This document shows, piece after piece, positions 36,844-44,243 of a stretch of 64,000 bases of DNA. Both the position numbers and the translations under genes were made by a program. Source of the stretch: Alphaproteobacteria bacterium (GTDB taxonomy: Bacteria > Pseudomonadota > Alphaproteobacteria > Caulobacterales > Hyphomonadaceae). The notes beneath the pieces are model-generated. The model was not told the DNA's origin, did no database searches, and saw only the letters and a list, made by a program, of their open reading frames with translations. Location: positions 1 through 64,000 of the forward strand of contig JAAEZZ010000003.1 in assembly GCA_018222605.1 (NCBI GenBank), written 5' to 3'. Each line of letters begins with the position of its first letter. Position 1 is the first letter of the stretch.

Positions 36844-37230
36844 TCAGGACGTCCGGGCGGTCCTGTTCGCTCGCATGGCCGGTCTTTTTTTACGCGTGAC
36901 GGCGTGGCGATCGAAGAACCGCCAGATTGTCGAGATCGCCGTATGAAAGCCGCGCGCCGACAGGGCGGTGCGTATCTCTTCAAGTGTGATGTCGCCACGC
37001 TCCTCCAACAGCGCGAAGATGAAATCGGCATGCTTTTCGATCCTGTGTGACGTGCGGTCGCCGCCCTGGGATTTGGGGCCTGGATCGCCGCGCTCGCGCC
37101 GGGCTTGGTCCCAGCGGATGACGCTCGATGCGCTCACGCCAAAGCGTTCTGCCGCAGCCCGGCGGCTCAATCCGGCATCGACCGCAGCCAACGCCCGAAC
37201 TCTCAGATCAATCGAAAGCGGCTTCCCCAT
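36844..37230 (-). CDS. IS630-family transposase, N-terminal frame
   Basis: Starts at ATG 37230 (MGKPLSIDLRVRALAAVDAGLS); the track start adds ten residues. It carries the helix-turn-helix SRRAAAERFGVSASSVIRW and the second winged-helix part (ITLEEIRTALSARGFHTAISTIWRFF). The frame runs into A7 at 36885-36891; a -1 slip there leads into KTGHASEQDRPDVL and onward to the DDE frame. Confidence 0.92.
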   Translation of the reverse strand: MGKPLSIDLRVRALAAVDAGLSRRAAAERFGVSASSVIRWDQARRERGDPGPKSQGGDRTSHRIEKHADFIFALLEERGDITLEEIRTALSARGFHTAISTIWRFFDRHAVTRKKRPAMRANRTARTS

Positions 37231-37269
37231 GACAGGCTGACCTCCTTCACCAGCCCCCATGGTGAATCA

Positions 37270-37580
37270 GAATCCGCCTGCCTTGGGAATCCCTAATGAT
37301 TCAGGTCGCTCGGAAAACGCCCTAGCGGACTTCATCAGGGCCAGCGGTCGCATACGCCGCGCCAAAAGGCTGGACACATGACCGCATCCCGTCAGATCAA
37401 CGTCCCTCAAGCTTTGCGCTCGCAGAACCCGGGCCGTCTACACATGACAGTACCGATCCGACCGACCTTAAACCCATCCAAGACGCTTACCATTGCGCCA
37501 CCAATGCGGACGCTATTGCCTGGATCCGTGCGCAACGGCCTAAACCGAGCAAACTGACATCGACAAAGCAATTTTGATTA
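37270..37580. other. Gap without a supported gene
   Basis: 311 bases between the IS630 element and the RND pump stop. A plus-strand frame (MTASRQINVPQALRSQ...) of about 60 codons ends near 37556, but it has no ribosome site or recognisable content. Probably debris between mobile elements and the efflux operon. Confidence 0.4.
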
Positions 37581-40500
37581 TCAGGAATGAGCAATAGCTA
37601 CATTCTGCGCAGCGTCGTCGCCACGTTTCGATCGCCTGAATGGCCAAAGGATTAGACGCTTAAGCACTCGGTAAAAGTTTACAACATCACCGGGGATCAT
37701 AAAAACCGCAGGCACTACGACTAGCGTCAGGATCGTTGAAGAGGTCAACCCACCAATAAGGAGTGCGCCGAGGGCGTTCCGCCATTCCGCTCCATCAGAC
37801 GTCGCCAATGCGACGGGCACCATGCCAAAAATTGCCGACAAGGCTGTCATGAGGACGGGGCGCAGACGTTCAGGGCACGCCTGAAGGATCGCGTCTCTTT
37901 CTGTCATGCCTTCCGCTATCAACTGGTTTGCCCGGTCGACGAGCAGAATGCCATTCTTCATGACGATCCCCATCAATCCAATGAGACCAATTTGTGCGAA
38001 CAGGGAGGACTCCAGTCCAAAGTAATAGAGCCCTGCGAATGCCCCCGAAAAACTGAGGGGTGCCGTCACCATGATCACAAGCGGCTGAACGAAGGAATTG
38101 AACTGGCTGGCTAGTACCATGTAGAGCGCAATCAAGGCGAGCAACAATGCGAACCCGATCGCGCCAGCAGTTTCTTGCATACGTTCCGCCATGCCGCCCA
38201 TCGAGTAGGCAACCTCTACGGGCGGCGGGTTGGCTTCAAGTAGCTCCAGCAGCGTGTCTGTCGCCTCCCCCAGTGAAACACCTGTTGCAGAACTCGCCAG
38301 CACTGAAATCTTCCGGGCTCGGTCTGATCGATCGATTTGCGAAGGACCGGAAGCGAACTGAACGCGTGATACGGCACCGATATCAACAAGGCGCCCATCA
38401 GCGCCGCGCACTTGTATTCGGCTAAAGTCCTGCACGCTTTCCCGCTGATCCTCCTCCAGCCGCAACCGCACGTCATAACGCTTTCCGTCCGCTTCAAAAG
38501 TGCCTGCATCAAGTCCGCCAAGGGCAATTCGGGCTGTCTCTGCCAGCGCACGAGCGGAGATACCCTGATCCCCGGCTCTCCGTCGATCAAACAGGATTTG
38601 TGCTTCCGGCCGACCGCTCTCAAAGCTTGTTCTTACATCGGCAAAATTGGGGTTGGCGCGCATCTCGCGCACAAGACTATCGGCATATTGCGCAAGGGAG
38701 TTGAGATCGGATCCTCTCAACAACAAGTCGATATCCGAACTGCCGGACGTCGTCCCGCCGACCCACGGGACTTCAAGAACGGATATTTTGACCGCCTCGG
38801 GCGATGCTATTCGGATGGCCTTGCGGGCTTTATCCATGATTTCGAACTGACCGGTTTGGCGGGCCTGTTTCGGGGTCAAAGATGCGTATAACTCAAGGAC
38901 ATGAATGTCGGCTTGCGCGCCGGATCCGACAGATATGAACACATCTTCAATATCTTCGATCTTGCGGAGTTCAGCATCGCTCTTTTGTGCTGCGTCGAGC
39001 GCGGCAACCATTCCAGTGCCAAGTGGCAGCTCAATTGAACCCTGAAACTCACTTCTGTCTGCGCGCGACGTGAAGCCTGAAGGTACGCGAGCGGCGTACC
39101 AGGCACCGGCAACAACTGAGGCGACCGCGATAAAAATGACAATAATGCGCAATCGGACCGCGAGCTTGACGAGCCCCGCATACGCCCGGTCAACGCTGTC
39201 CCAAAAGGCTTCCAGAGGTCGAAATAATGGCGAAACGCGACCCGATGCGAGGATGCGCGATGCAAGCATCGGCGTAAGTGTCAACGCAACAAGCAAAGAG
39301 ACCGACACCGAAAGTACGATTGCCAGTCCATATTGGTAGAAGAAACGTCCGACGATGCCATCCATGAAAGCAATCGGAACAAAAACAGCAAGCGTGGCGG
39401 CAGTGCCTGCAAATACAGCAAGTCCCACTTTGCGTGTGCCGTCCAGCGCAGCTTGATGAGGCGACTTTCCCTTTTCAAGTTCTTTCATGATCGCTTCGAC
39501 AACAACGATGGCGTCATCAACGAGCAACCCAATCGCAACCGTGAGCGCCAGAAGGGTCAGGACATTGATTGTGAAGCCGAGGAGGTAAAAACCAAAAAAG
39601 GTCGCCACGAGGGATGTCGGGATCGCCATGGCAACAATGATGGTCGCTCTGACTTTAAGGAGGAAAATAAAAGTCACTGCAACAACGAGCCCAATCGCGA
39701 TCACCACGTCATGGGCCACATCCTCGATTGAACTCTCAATGAACTTCGACACGTCTCGTGTCGCGATAATGGTCACACCGGCGGGCGCAAGCTCACGCAA
39801 TTCTTCTGTGGCGGCCTTCACATTGTGCGCGACCTCCACAGTATTTCGACCTGACTGCTTCCTGATATCAAGTGAGATACCTCGTCTGCCATTGAGCATC
39901 GCTGCAGAGCGCTCATCCTCAAGCCCATCCTCAACGCGTGCCACGTCGGAAATTCGGATTGTGACGCCGTTTTCGCGGTACGCGACAGGCAAATCCATGA
40001 AGCCGGTTGCATGGGTAACTTCGGCGACGGTTTTGACACCAAATTCTCGCGTGCCAGCAGCGGTTTCCAGCCGCCCACCGGGAAGCTCAGCGTGCTCGCT
40101 TTGTATTGCTTGACTCACATCGTCGGCAGTGACACCAAAGGCGCGCAGGCGTTCATTGTCGAGCCAGATGCGCACGGCGCGTTCACGACCTCCCACCAAA
40201 TTCACAGCGCCCACACCATCGAGGCGTTGAAGACGTTCCTTGGCGACATCGTCTGCAAAGGCCGTCAGCTCAGCAATCGGTATATCGCCTGCAATCATAA
40301 CGGAAATGATCGGTGCCGCATCCGGGTCGACCTTGTCCACGATTGGCGGGTCCATATCCGGTGGCAACTCTGCCAGGGCAAGCTGCACCTTGTCTCGCAC
40401 ATCCTGAACTTTTTCGCGGGCGTCCGAACTTAAATCGAACTCGATTAGAATTTGCGTGCGCCCTTCACTCGAAAAGGATTGCAGCGTCTCTATTCCATCG

Positions 40501-40724
40501 ATTGTATTGATATACTCTTCCAGAATGTCGGTGACTTCCGACTCCATGGTTTCCGGAGATGCGCCGTCCAACACGGCCGTCACATTCACATAAGGAAATT
40601 CTACATCGGGGAACAAGTCAACGCCCAGGCGCCCTATCGACATATAGCCAAGACCAACTAATGATGCGATGATCATTACGGCGAATACGGCGCGACGGAT
40701 CGATAGATCAACCAGCCACATCAT
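37581..40724 (-). CDS. RND-family efflux pump, inner-membrane transporter
   Basis: 1047 residues, usual for AcrB/HAE1-type or HME-like pumps. N-terminal helix and porter start (MMWLVDLSIRRAVFAVMII, GVDLFPDVEFPYVNV). The proton relay in TM4 is visible as GLLVDDAIVVVEAI; a second half repeats (GLIGLMGIVMKNGILLVDRANQLI). Works with the adaptor encoded just upstream (four-base overlap) and an outer-membrane channel that is not in this operon. It exports hydrophobic compounds using the proton gradient. Downstream of a hydrolase and thioesterase under the likely control of the divergent MarR. Substrate unknown. Confidence 0.95.
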   Translation of the reverse strand: MMWLVDLSIRRAVFAVMIIASLVGLGYMSIGRLGVDLFPDVEFPYVNVTAVLDGASPETMESEVTDILEEYINTIDGIETLQSFSSEGRTQILIEFDLSSDAREKVQDVRDKVQLALAELPPDMDPPIVDKVDPDAAPIISVMIAGDIPIAELTAFADDVAKERLQRLDGVGAVNLVGGRERAVRIWLDNERLRAFGVTADDVSQAIQSEHAELPGGRLETAAGTREFGVKTVAEVTHATGFMDLPVAYRENGVTIRISDVARVEDGLEDERSAAMLNGRRGISLDIRKQSGRNTVEVAHNVKAATEELRELAPAGVTIIATRDVSKFIESSIEDVAHDVVIAIGLVVAVTFIFLLKVRATIIVAMAIPTSLVATFFGFYLLGFTINVLTLLALTVAIGLLVDDAIVVVEAIMKELEKGKSPHQAALDGTRKVGLAVFAGTAATLAVFVPIAFMDGIVGRFFYQYGLAIVLSVSVSLLVALTLTPMLASRILASGRVSPLFRPLEAFWDSVDRAYAGLVKLAVRLRIIVIFIAVASVVAGAWYAARVPSGFTSRADRSEFQGSIELPLGTGMVAALDAAQKSDAELRKIEDIEDVFISVGSGAQADIHVLELYASLTPKQARQTGQFEIMDKARKAIRIASPEAVKISVLEVPWVGGTTSGSSDIDLLLRGSDLNSLAQYADSLVREMRANPNFADVRTSFESGRPEAQILFDRRRAGDQGISARALAETARIALGGLDAGTFEADGKRYDVRLRLEEDQRESVQDFSRIQVRGADGRLVDIGAVSRVQFASGPSQIDRSDRARKISVLASSATGVSLGEATDTLLELLEANPPPVEVAYSMGGMAERMQETAGAIGFALLLALIALYMVLASQFNSFVQPLVIMVTAPLSFSGAFAGLYYFGLESSLFAQIGLIGLMGIVMKNGILLVDRANQLIAEGMTERDAILQACPERLRPVLMTALSAIFGMVPVALATSDGAEWRNALGALLIGGLTSSTILTLVVVPAVFMIPGDVVNFYRVLKRLILWPFRRSKRGDDAAQNVAIAHS

Positions 40725-41839
40725 GAGGATGAAGGCTCAATCTTCGCACCATCGTAAAGTGGCCCGGACGCGGTCACGATCACCTTGTCTTCGTCCGTCA
40801 GTCCACCCATAATTTCAACACGATCCGCGTCGATATCGGATACTTTGACAGGGCGTCGGTGCACCTGAGTGTCTGCGGCGATGTATACGTAGCGCGCATC
40901 GCCTGTGCCATGGACTGCTGACCGTGGCAGGACTGTGGCTGATCGCGGATCGACATCCACTTCTGCGCGCACCGATTGCCCGGCCTTGACACCGCAATCA
41001 GGGTTCACGAACGCCATGCGAAATTCAATCATGCGCGACGTTGGGTCCACGCGGTCGTTCAGAATAACAATCTCTGACTCTATCGGATCACTCCGGCCAT
41101 CGACAAAAAGACGACCCGTCAAGCCGAGCCGCAAACGCGTGAGTTCAGCCTCAGGCGCAAACAATATCCCTGCCGCGATCCTGCATTCTTGCACTTGAAC
41201 CACGGCAGAATTTCCCATTCCGGAAAATCTGTTCGCCATGAAGACGCCTTCATCAATATACCGCGCTGTTATGGAGCCATCAAACGGCGCCCGCACGATC
41301 GTATCTGTGAGCATTTGGTTTGCGGTTTCCACTTCCGTCTGCCTGAGACGCAAATTGGCTTTCGCCACTAATAGTCCGGTTTTGGCGTCATCAAAGACCA
41401 CCTCGGCAACCACACCTTCGGGAGCGAGCGGCGCGTACCGGTTCACGAGCGTTTGGGCGCGGTCAACTTCAGCCGCAGCAACATCTTGCATAGCTTCAGC
41501 CTCGACAAGCCTCCGTTCAAAATCAACTTGACGCGTGCGAAAAAGCAGATCGCCCTTACTGACGCGGTCTCCGACACGCACGAAGATTCGGTCGACGACC
41601 CCTTCTGCCAACGCGCCAATATCGCTGGTCTGTTTGGCAGCAATCGTCCCAGAAGCTATCAGAGGTTCGACCAACATGGTCGTTTCTGCGGATACAGTTT
41701 CAACCAAAACGAGCGCCGTCTCGGCTTCAGACATCAAATCGTCTGCCGGCGCGGCAACCTGGACTTCAGGCTCCGTCTCTCGGCAACCCAGGAGCAGAAC
41801 AGGCATAAAGCAGAGCGCAATCACCGGACGGATCATCAT
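40721..41839 (-). CDS. RND efflux periplasmic adaptor (membrane fusion protein), lipoprotein
   Basis: 372 residues with a lipobox: VLLLGCRETEP, so it is lipid-anchored. The lipoyl-type region is GVVDRIFVRVGDRVSKGDLLFRT, followed by the alpha-hairpin (VEAEAMQDVAAAEVDRAQTLVNRY) and beta-barrel (GSITARYIDEGVFM). It connects the RND pump to an outer-membrane channel. Start and stop overlap neighbours by four bases on both sides, so the operon is tightly coupled. No channel gene (TolC-type) was found in this window. Confidence 0.93.
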   Translation of the reverse strand: MMIRPVIALCFMPVLLLGCRETEPEVQVAAPADDLMSEAETALVLVETVSAETTMLVEPLIASGTIAAKQTSDIGALAEGVVDRIFVRVGDRVSKGDLLFRTRQVDFERRLVEAEAMQDVAAAEVDRAQTLVNRYAPLAPEGVVAEVVFDDAKTGLLVAKANLRLRQTEVETANQMLTDTIVRAPFDGSITARYIDEGVFMANRFSGMGNSAVVQVQECRIAAGILFAPEAELTRLRLGLTGRLFVDGRSDPIESEIVILNDRVDPTSRMIEFRMAFVNPDCGVKAGQSVRAEVDVDPRSATVLPRSAVHGTGDARYVYIAADTQVHRRPVKVSDIDADRVEIMGGLTDEDKVIVTASGPLYDGAKIEPSSS

Positions 41840-42255
41840 GAACGCCTTGGCATCTGATAAGCACCGCGTCCGCTCGAAAGCAGGGCTCCGTCTGCGTTCA
41901 TAACCGAGGCTTCGGCGACTGAGAGTGTCGAGCCCAGACGGACAATCTTTCCCGTCGCAATAAGTGTTCCAGGTGTTGCAGGCTTGTGAAAATCAACCCT
42001 CAAGTCTGCGGTCGCGATTGGCATATTTCCTGCGGCCAGCAAGGCATAAAAGCCCGTCAGATCGATGAGCGCAGCGAGAACACCGCCGTGCGCAGATTGT
42101 GTGCGTGGATTGGAGACAACTTCGTCCCGCCAAGGCATTTCCAGCATGATCGTTCCGGTGTCCAGACTTACGGCGTTGAGTCCAAGCCAACGGTGAAACG
42201 GAGCCGCATCAAGCGCAGTCTGCACCTGGTCGAGAGTAAGCGATGAGGCATTCAT
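41836..42255 (-). CDS. PaaI-type hot-dog thioesterase
   Basis: 139 residues with the hot-dog signature NPRTQSAHGGVLAALIDLTGFYALL (catalytic His-Gly-Gly and following acidic residue) and a strand TADLRVDFHKPATPGTLIATG. It hydrolyses aryl- or acyl-CoA thioesters. Overlaps the hydrolase stop (42252-42255) and the adaptor start by four bases. In an efflux operon it suggests that the expelled compound is made or freed from a CoA ester, or that a toxic CoA ester is discharged first. Confidence 0.9.
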   Translation of the reverse strand: MNASSLTLDQVQTALDAAPFHRWLGLNAVSLDTGTIMLEMPWRDEVVSNPRTQSAHGGVLAALIDLTGFYALLAAGNMPIATADLRVDFHKPATPGTLIATGKIVRLGSTLSVAEASVMNADGALLSSGRGAYQMPRRS

Positions 42256-43121
42256 GCAGGGGTTTCCTCTCGTATCTGACGCAGGAAGGACGCAACAGCT
42301 TCGGTAAACACATCATTCCGGTCTCCCGCCACCATGTGTCGCGCTCCGGCAACGTCGGTGAAGTGAGCTTGCGGAGCCAGTGATCGAAATGCCGTGACCG
42401 AGTCTTCCGAAACCAACTCGCTCATGCGGCCACGAATGAGATGAAGCGGTACGCGAATGTCTCGTACCGCTTGCTCCAAATCACCTGTGCGGGCAATAGC
42501 AGAGCGCCGCATTACGCCGGTGATGAAGGCGGGGTCCCAGTGCCATCGCCAGCGACCGTCATTATCTTGCCGCAAATTCTTGCGCAGCCCTTCCATATCT
42601 TTCGGCCGGGGACGATGCGGTAAATAGGTGGCAATCACATCGGCGGCCTGCTCCAGCGAGTCAAAGCCTTCTTCAATGTGAGCGCCCATAAACTCGACAA
42701 CCTTGGCCACACCGGCGGCGTCCATATTCGGCGCAATGTCGACGAGTGTAACAGACGCAAATGCATTTCTTGACAGCACGCCCGCAGCAACGATGGCGGC
42801 AAGTCCTCCAAGCGAAGCACCGACGATGTGCGGCCGCCCGCCCCCACCTGCCACGCGTTCACCAACTTCAATAAGGTCTCTCGCTATGGCTTCGAGCGAA
42901 TAATCTCCGTCAGCGGCCCAATCGCTTTCACCATGTCCGCGAAGATCCAACGCAATTGAGCGATACCCTTCAAATGCGAGCGCTTTGGCTGCGCCCCTCC
43001 AGGCGTGGCGGGTTTGCCCTCCACCATGCGCAAAAATTATCGGGGGTGCGGCAGGATCACCGAACGAACTCTGCGCCAGTTTCAGTCTATGTGCGTGAAG
43101 ATACCCATCACTGTTGCTCAA
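42252..43121 (-). CDS. Alpha/beta-fold hydrolase
   Basis: 289 residues. The oxyanion region is FAHGGGQTRHAW; DLRGHGESDW follows; the nucleophile elbow is VGASLGGLAAI with catalytic Ser; the acid is in RGRMSELVSEDS; the His is ARHMVAGDRND. No signal peptide. First gene of the efflux operon, divergent from the MarR gene by 76 bases. Esters, lactones or C-C bonds are possible substrates. The order hydrolase, thioesterase, adaptor and pump suggests detoxification of an acyl or aromatic compound. Confidence 0.9.
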   Translation of the reverse strand: MSNSDGYLHAHRLKLAQSSFGDPAAPPIIFAHGGGQTRHAWRGAAKALAFEGYRSIALDLRGHGESDWAADGDYSLEAIARDLIEVGERVAGGGGRPHIVGASLGGLAAIVAAGVLSRNAFASVTLVDIAPNMDAAGVAKVVEFMGAHIEEGFDSLEQAADVIATYLPHRPRPKDMEGLRKNLRQDNDGRWRWHWDPAFITGVMRRSAIARTGDLEQAVRDIRVPLHLIRGRMSELVSEDSVTAFRSLAPQAHFTDVAGARHMVAGDRNDVFTEAVASFLRQIREETPA

Positions 43122-43197
43122 TATGTGTCTCCACTTTAGATATTTGTAAGTTTCCTATTGTTAAGTTACCTTACTGTTTTTGTAAACGGAGAATTCG
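43122..43197. promoter_or_regulatory. Divergent promoter region with probable MarR operator
   Basis: The 76-base gap between the hydrolase and MarR starts is AT-rich and contains an imperfect inverted repeat: GTAAG about 20 bases before CTTAC (43148-43176, GTAAGTTTCC...GTTACCTTAC). MarR dimers usually bind such repeats and repress both directions. No other regulator gene is near. Confidence 0.5.
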
Positions 43198-43695
43198 ATG
43201 GCGGTTTCCACACGATCGCACAGGACAGATATCAAAGAGGATCCAAGGATTGATTTCAGTTTCCTTCTTGGCGAGGTCACCCGCCTTTTGCGCGGAGCGT
43301 TCGATCATGAAATGGAAGCCATTGGTCTGACACGATCGCAATGGCATGTACTTGTTTATGTTCTGAAAATGGATGGTCCGACGCAGACTGCACTTGCAGA
43401 AGCGCTCGATATTGCGCGCCCATCAGTTGGAGCACTCATAGACCAGCTCGAGAACTCGGGCTATGTCTCGCGTGAGCGTGATGCCCATGACCGGCGCGTC
43501 TGGCGGATCATGCCAACCCAGTTGGCCAGCCAGCGCGCGGAAGCCTTTGCGCAGTCTGCCGAACGCGTTGCGACGCAAGTCTTTGCTTCCATAGAAGACC
43601 GAGATCTATCGGCGGCCATGGCTTTGCTCTCAACCCTCCGCGAGAACCTGATCTCTCCAACTCCCGACCGACTGGAAAAAGACGGGAATTGCTAG
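43198..43695 (+). CDS. MarR-family transcriptional regulator
   Basis: 165 residues. The winged helix-turn-helix is DGPTQTALAEALDIARPSVGALIDQLENSGYVSRERDAHDRRVWRI, the typical MarR DNA-binding part with the wing DRR. It has KMDGPTQ in the same place as its paralogue at 47.9 kb (RLSNPTQ). It is divergent from the hydrolase-thioesterase-RND operon and is probably its repressor, released by an efflux substrate. Length normal; ATG with a GGAG site upstream. Confidence 0.92.
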   Translation: MAVSTRSHRTDIKEDPRIDFSFLLGEVTRLLRGAFDHEMEAIGLTRSQWHVLVYVLKMDGPTQTALAEALDIARPSVGALIDQLENSGYVSRERDAHDRRVWRIMPTQLASQRAEAFAQSAERVATQVFASIEDRDLSAAMALLSTLRENLISPTPDRLEKDGNC

Positions 43696-44044
43696 CGCGG
43701 ATCGTGAGCCAAGTATCAAGTCTGGGTATCCGCGCTTTTCAAGTAACCCCAAAACGGGCTGCGAAAACTTCTTTTTCCACTCAGATTGTGCTGAAAAGTC
43801 AAAAATCGCAGTTCACACCGTATACGGATAGCTATAAGTCACTGTATCGGCTCAACAAAATTCTTCGAGAAATGTTCAAAATTAGTGATTTTCGATTTTG
43901 GGGACTTTTTCAACACAATCACTCACAAAGAGAATGTTGGTTCGCCTTTAGACGCCACCCCACAAGTTGACCTGGCGCATTGTCTCAATCTGCGATTACG
44001 GATATTATTCACAGAATTATCCCAGCACCAATAAGCCCGGAACT

Positions 44045-44081
44045 GTCTGCATTCATAGTGGTATTCGCCATGAATGCAGAC
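44045..44081. repeat. Inverted repeat, 12-bp stem and 13-nt loop
   Basis: GTCTGCATTCAT, loop agtggtattcgcc, then ATGAATGCAGAC; all 12 pairs match. No T-run follows. It is about 160 bases past the TonB receptor stop and can form on either strand. Confidence 0.8.
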
Positions 44082-44149
44082 AAGGCCCTGAACACCAGCG
44101 AACAATTCCGGCATTCGGCGGCAGAACGACGACCTGAATCGTCTTAAGC

Positions 44150-44187
44150 AAAGTCAGCGAAGCACCTAACGGTATTTCGCTGACTTT
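44150..44187. repeat. Inverted repeat, 12-bp stem and 14-nt loop
   Basis: AAAGTCAGCGAA, 14-nt loop, TTCGCTGACTTT; perfect. It begins 57 bases beyond the TonB receptor stop, the closest candidate terminator for that gene although it lacks a long T-tract. Its stem length and loop resemble those of the neighbour at 44045. Confidence 0.8.
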
Positions 44188-44243
44188 CAAATGTTAAACG
44201 AATCTACCTAGCCGCCTCAAGGTCAGTTACGCTTACATCAACG

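Larger units (their letters stand above)
36368..37269 (-). mobile_element. IS630-family insertion sequence
   Basis: Bounded approximately by the inverted ends TGATTCCACCA (left, from 36368) and, reversed, TGATTCACCA (right, to 37269). The two reading frames inside are joined by a -1 shift on A7. The exact ends and the TA target duplication expected for IS630 could not be set by eye. Confidence 0.7.
43696..44243. other. Gene-free region with two long hairpins
   Basis: 548 bases between the MarR gene and the next TonB receptor stop. Track ORFs here have no ribosome sites and show no family features. The notable content is two 12-bp perfect inverted repeats, described separately, at 44045-44081 and 44150-44187. 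Otherwise I see nothing. Confidence 0.5.
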
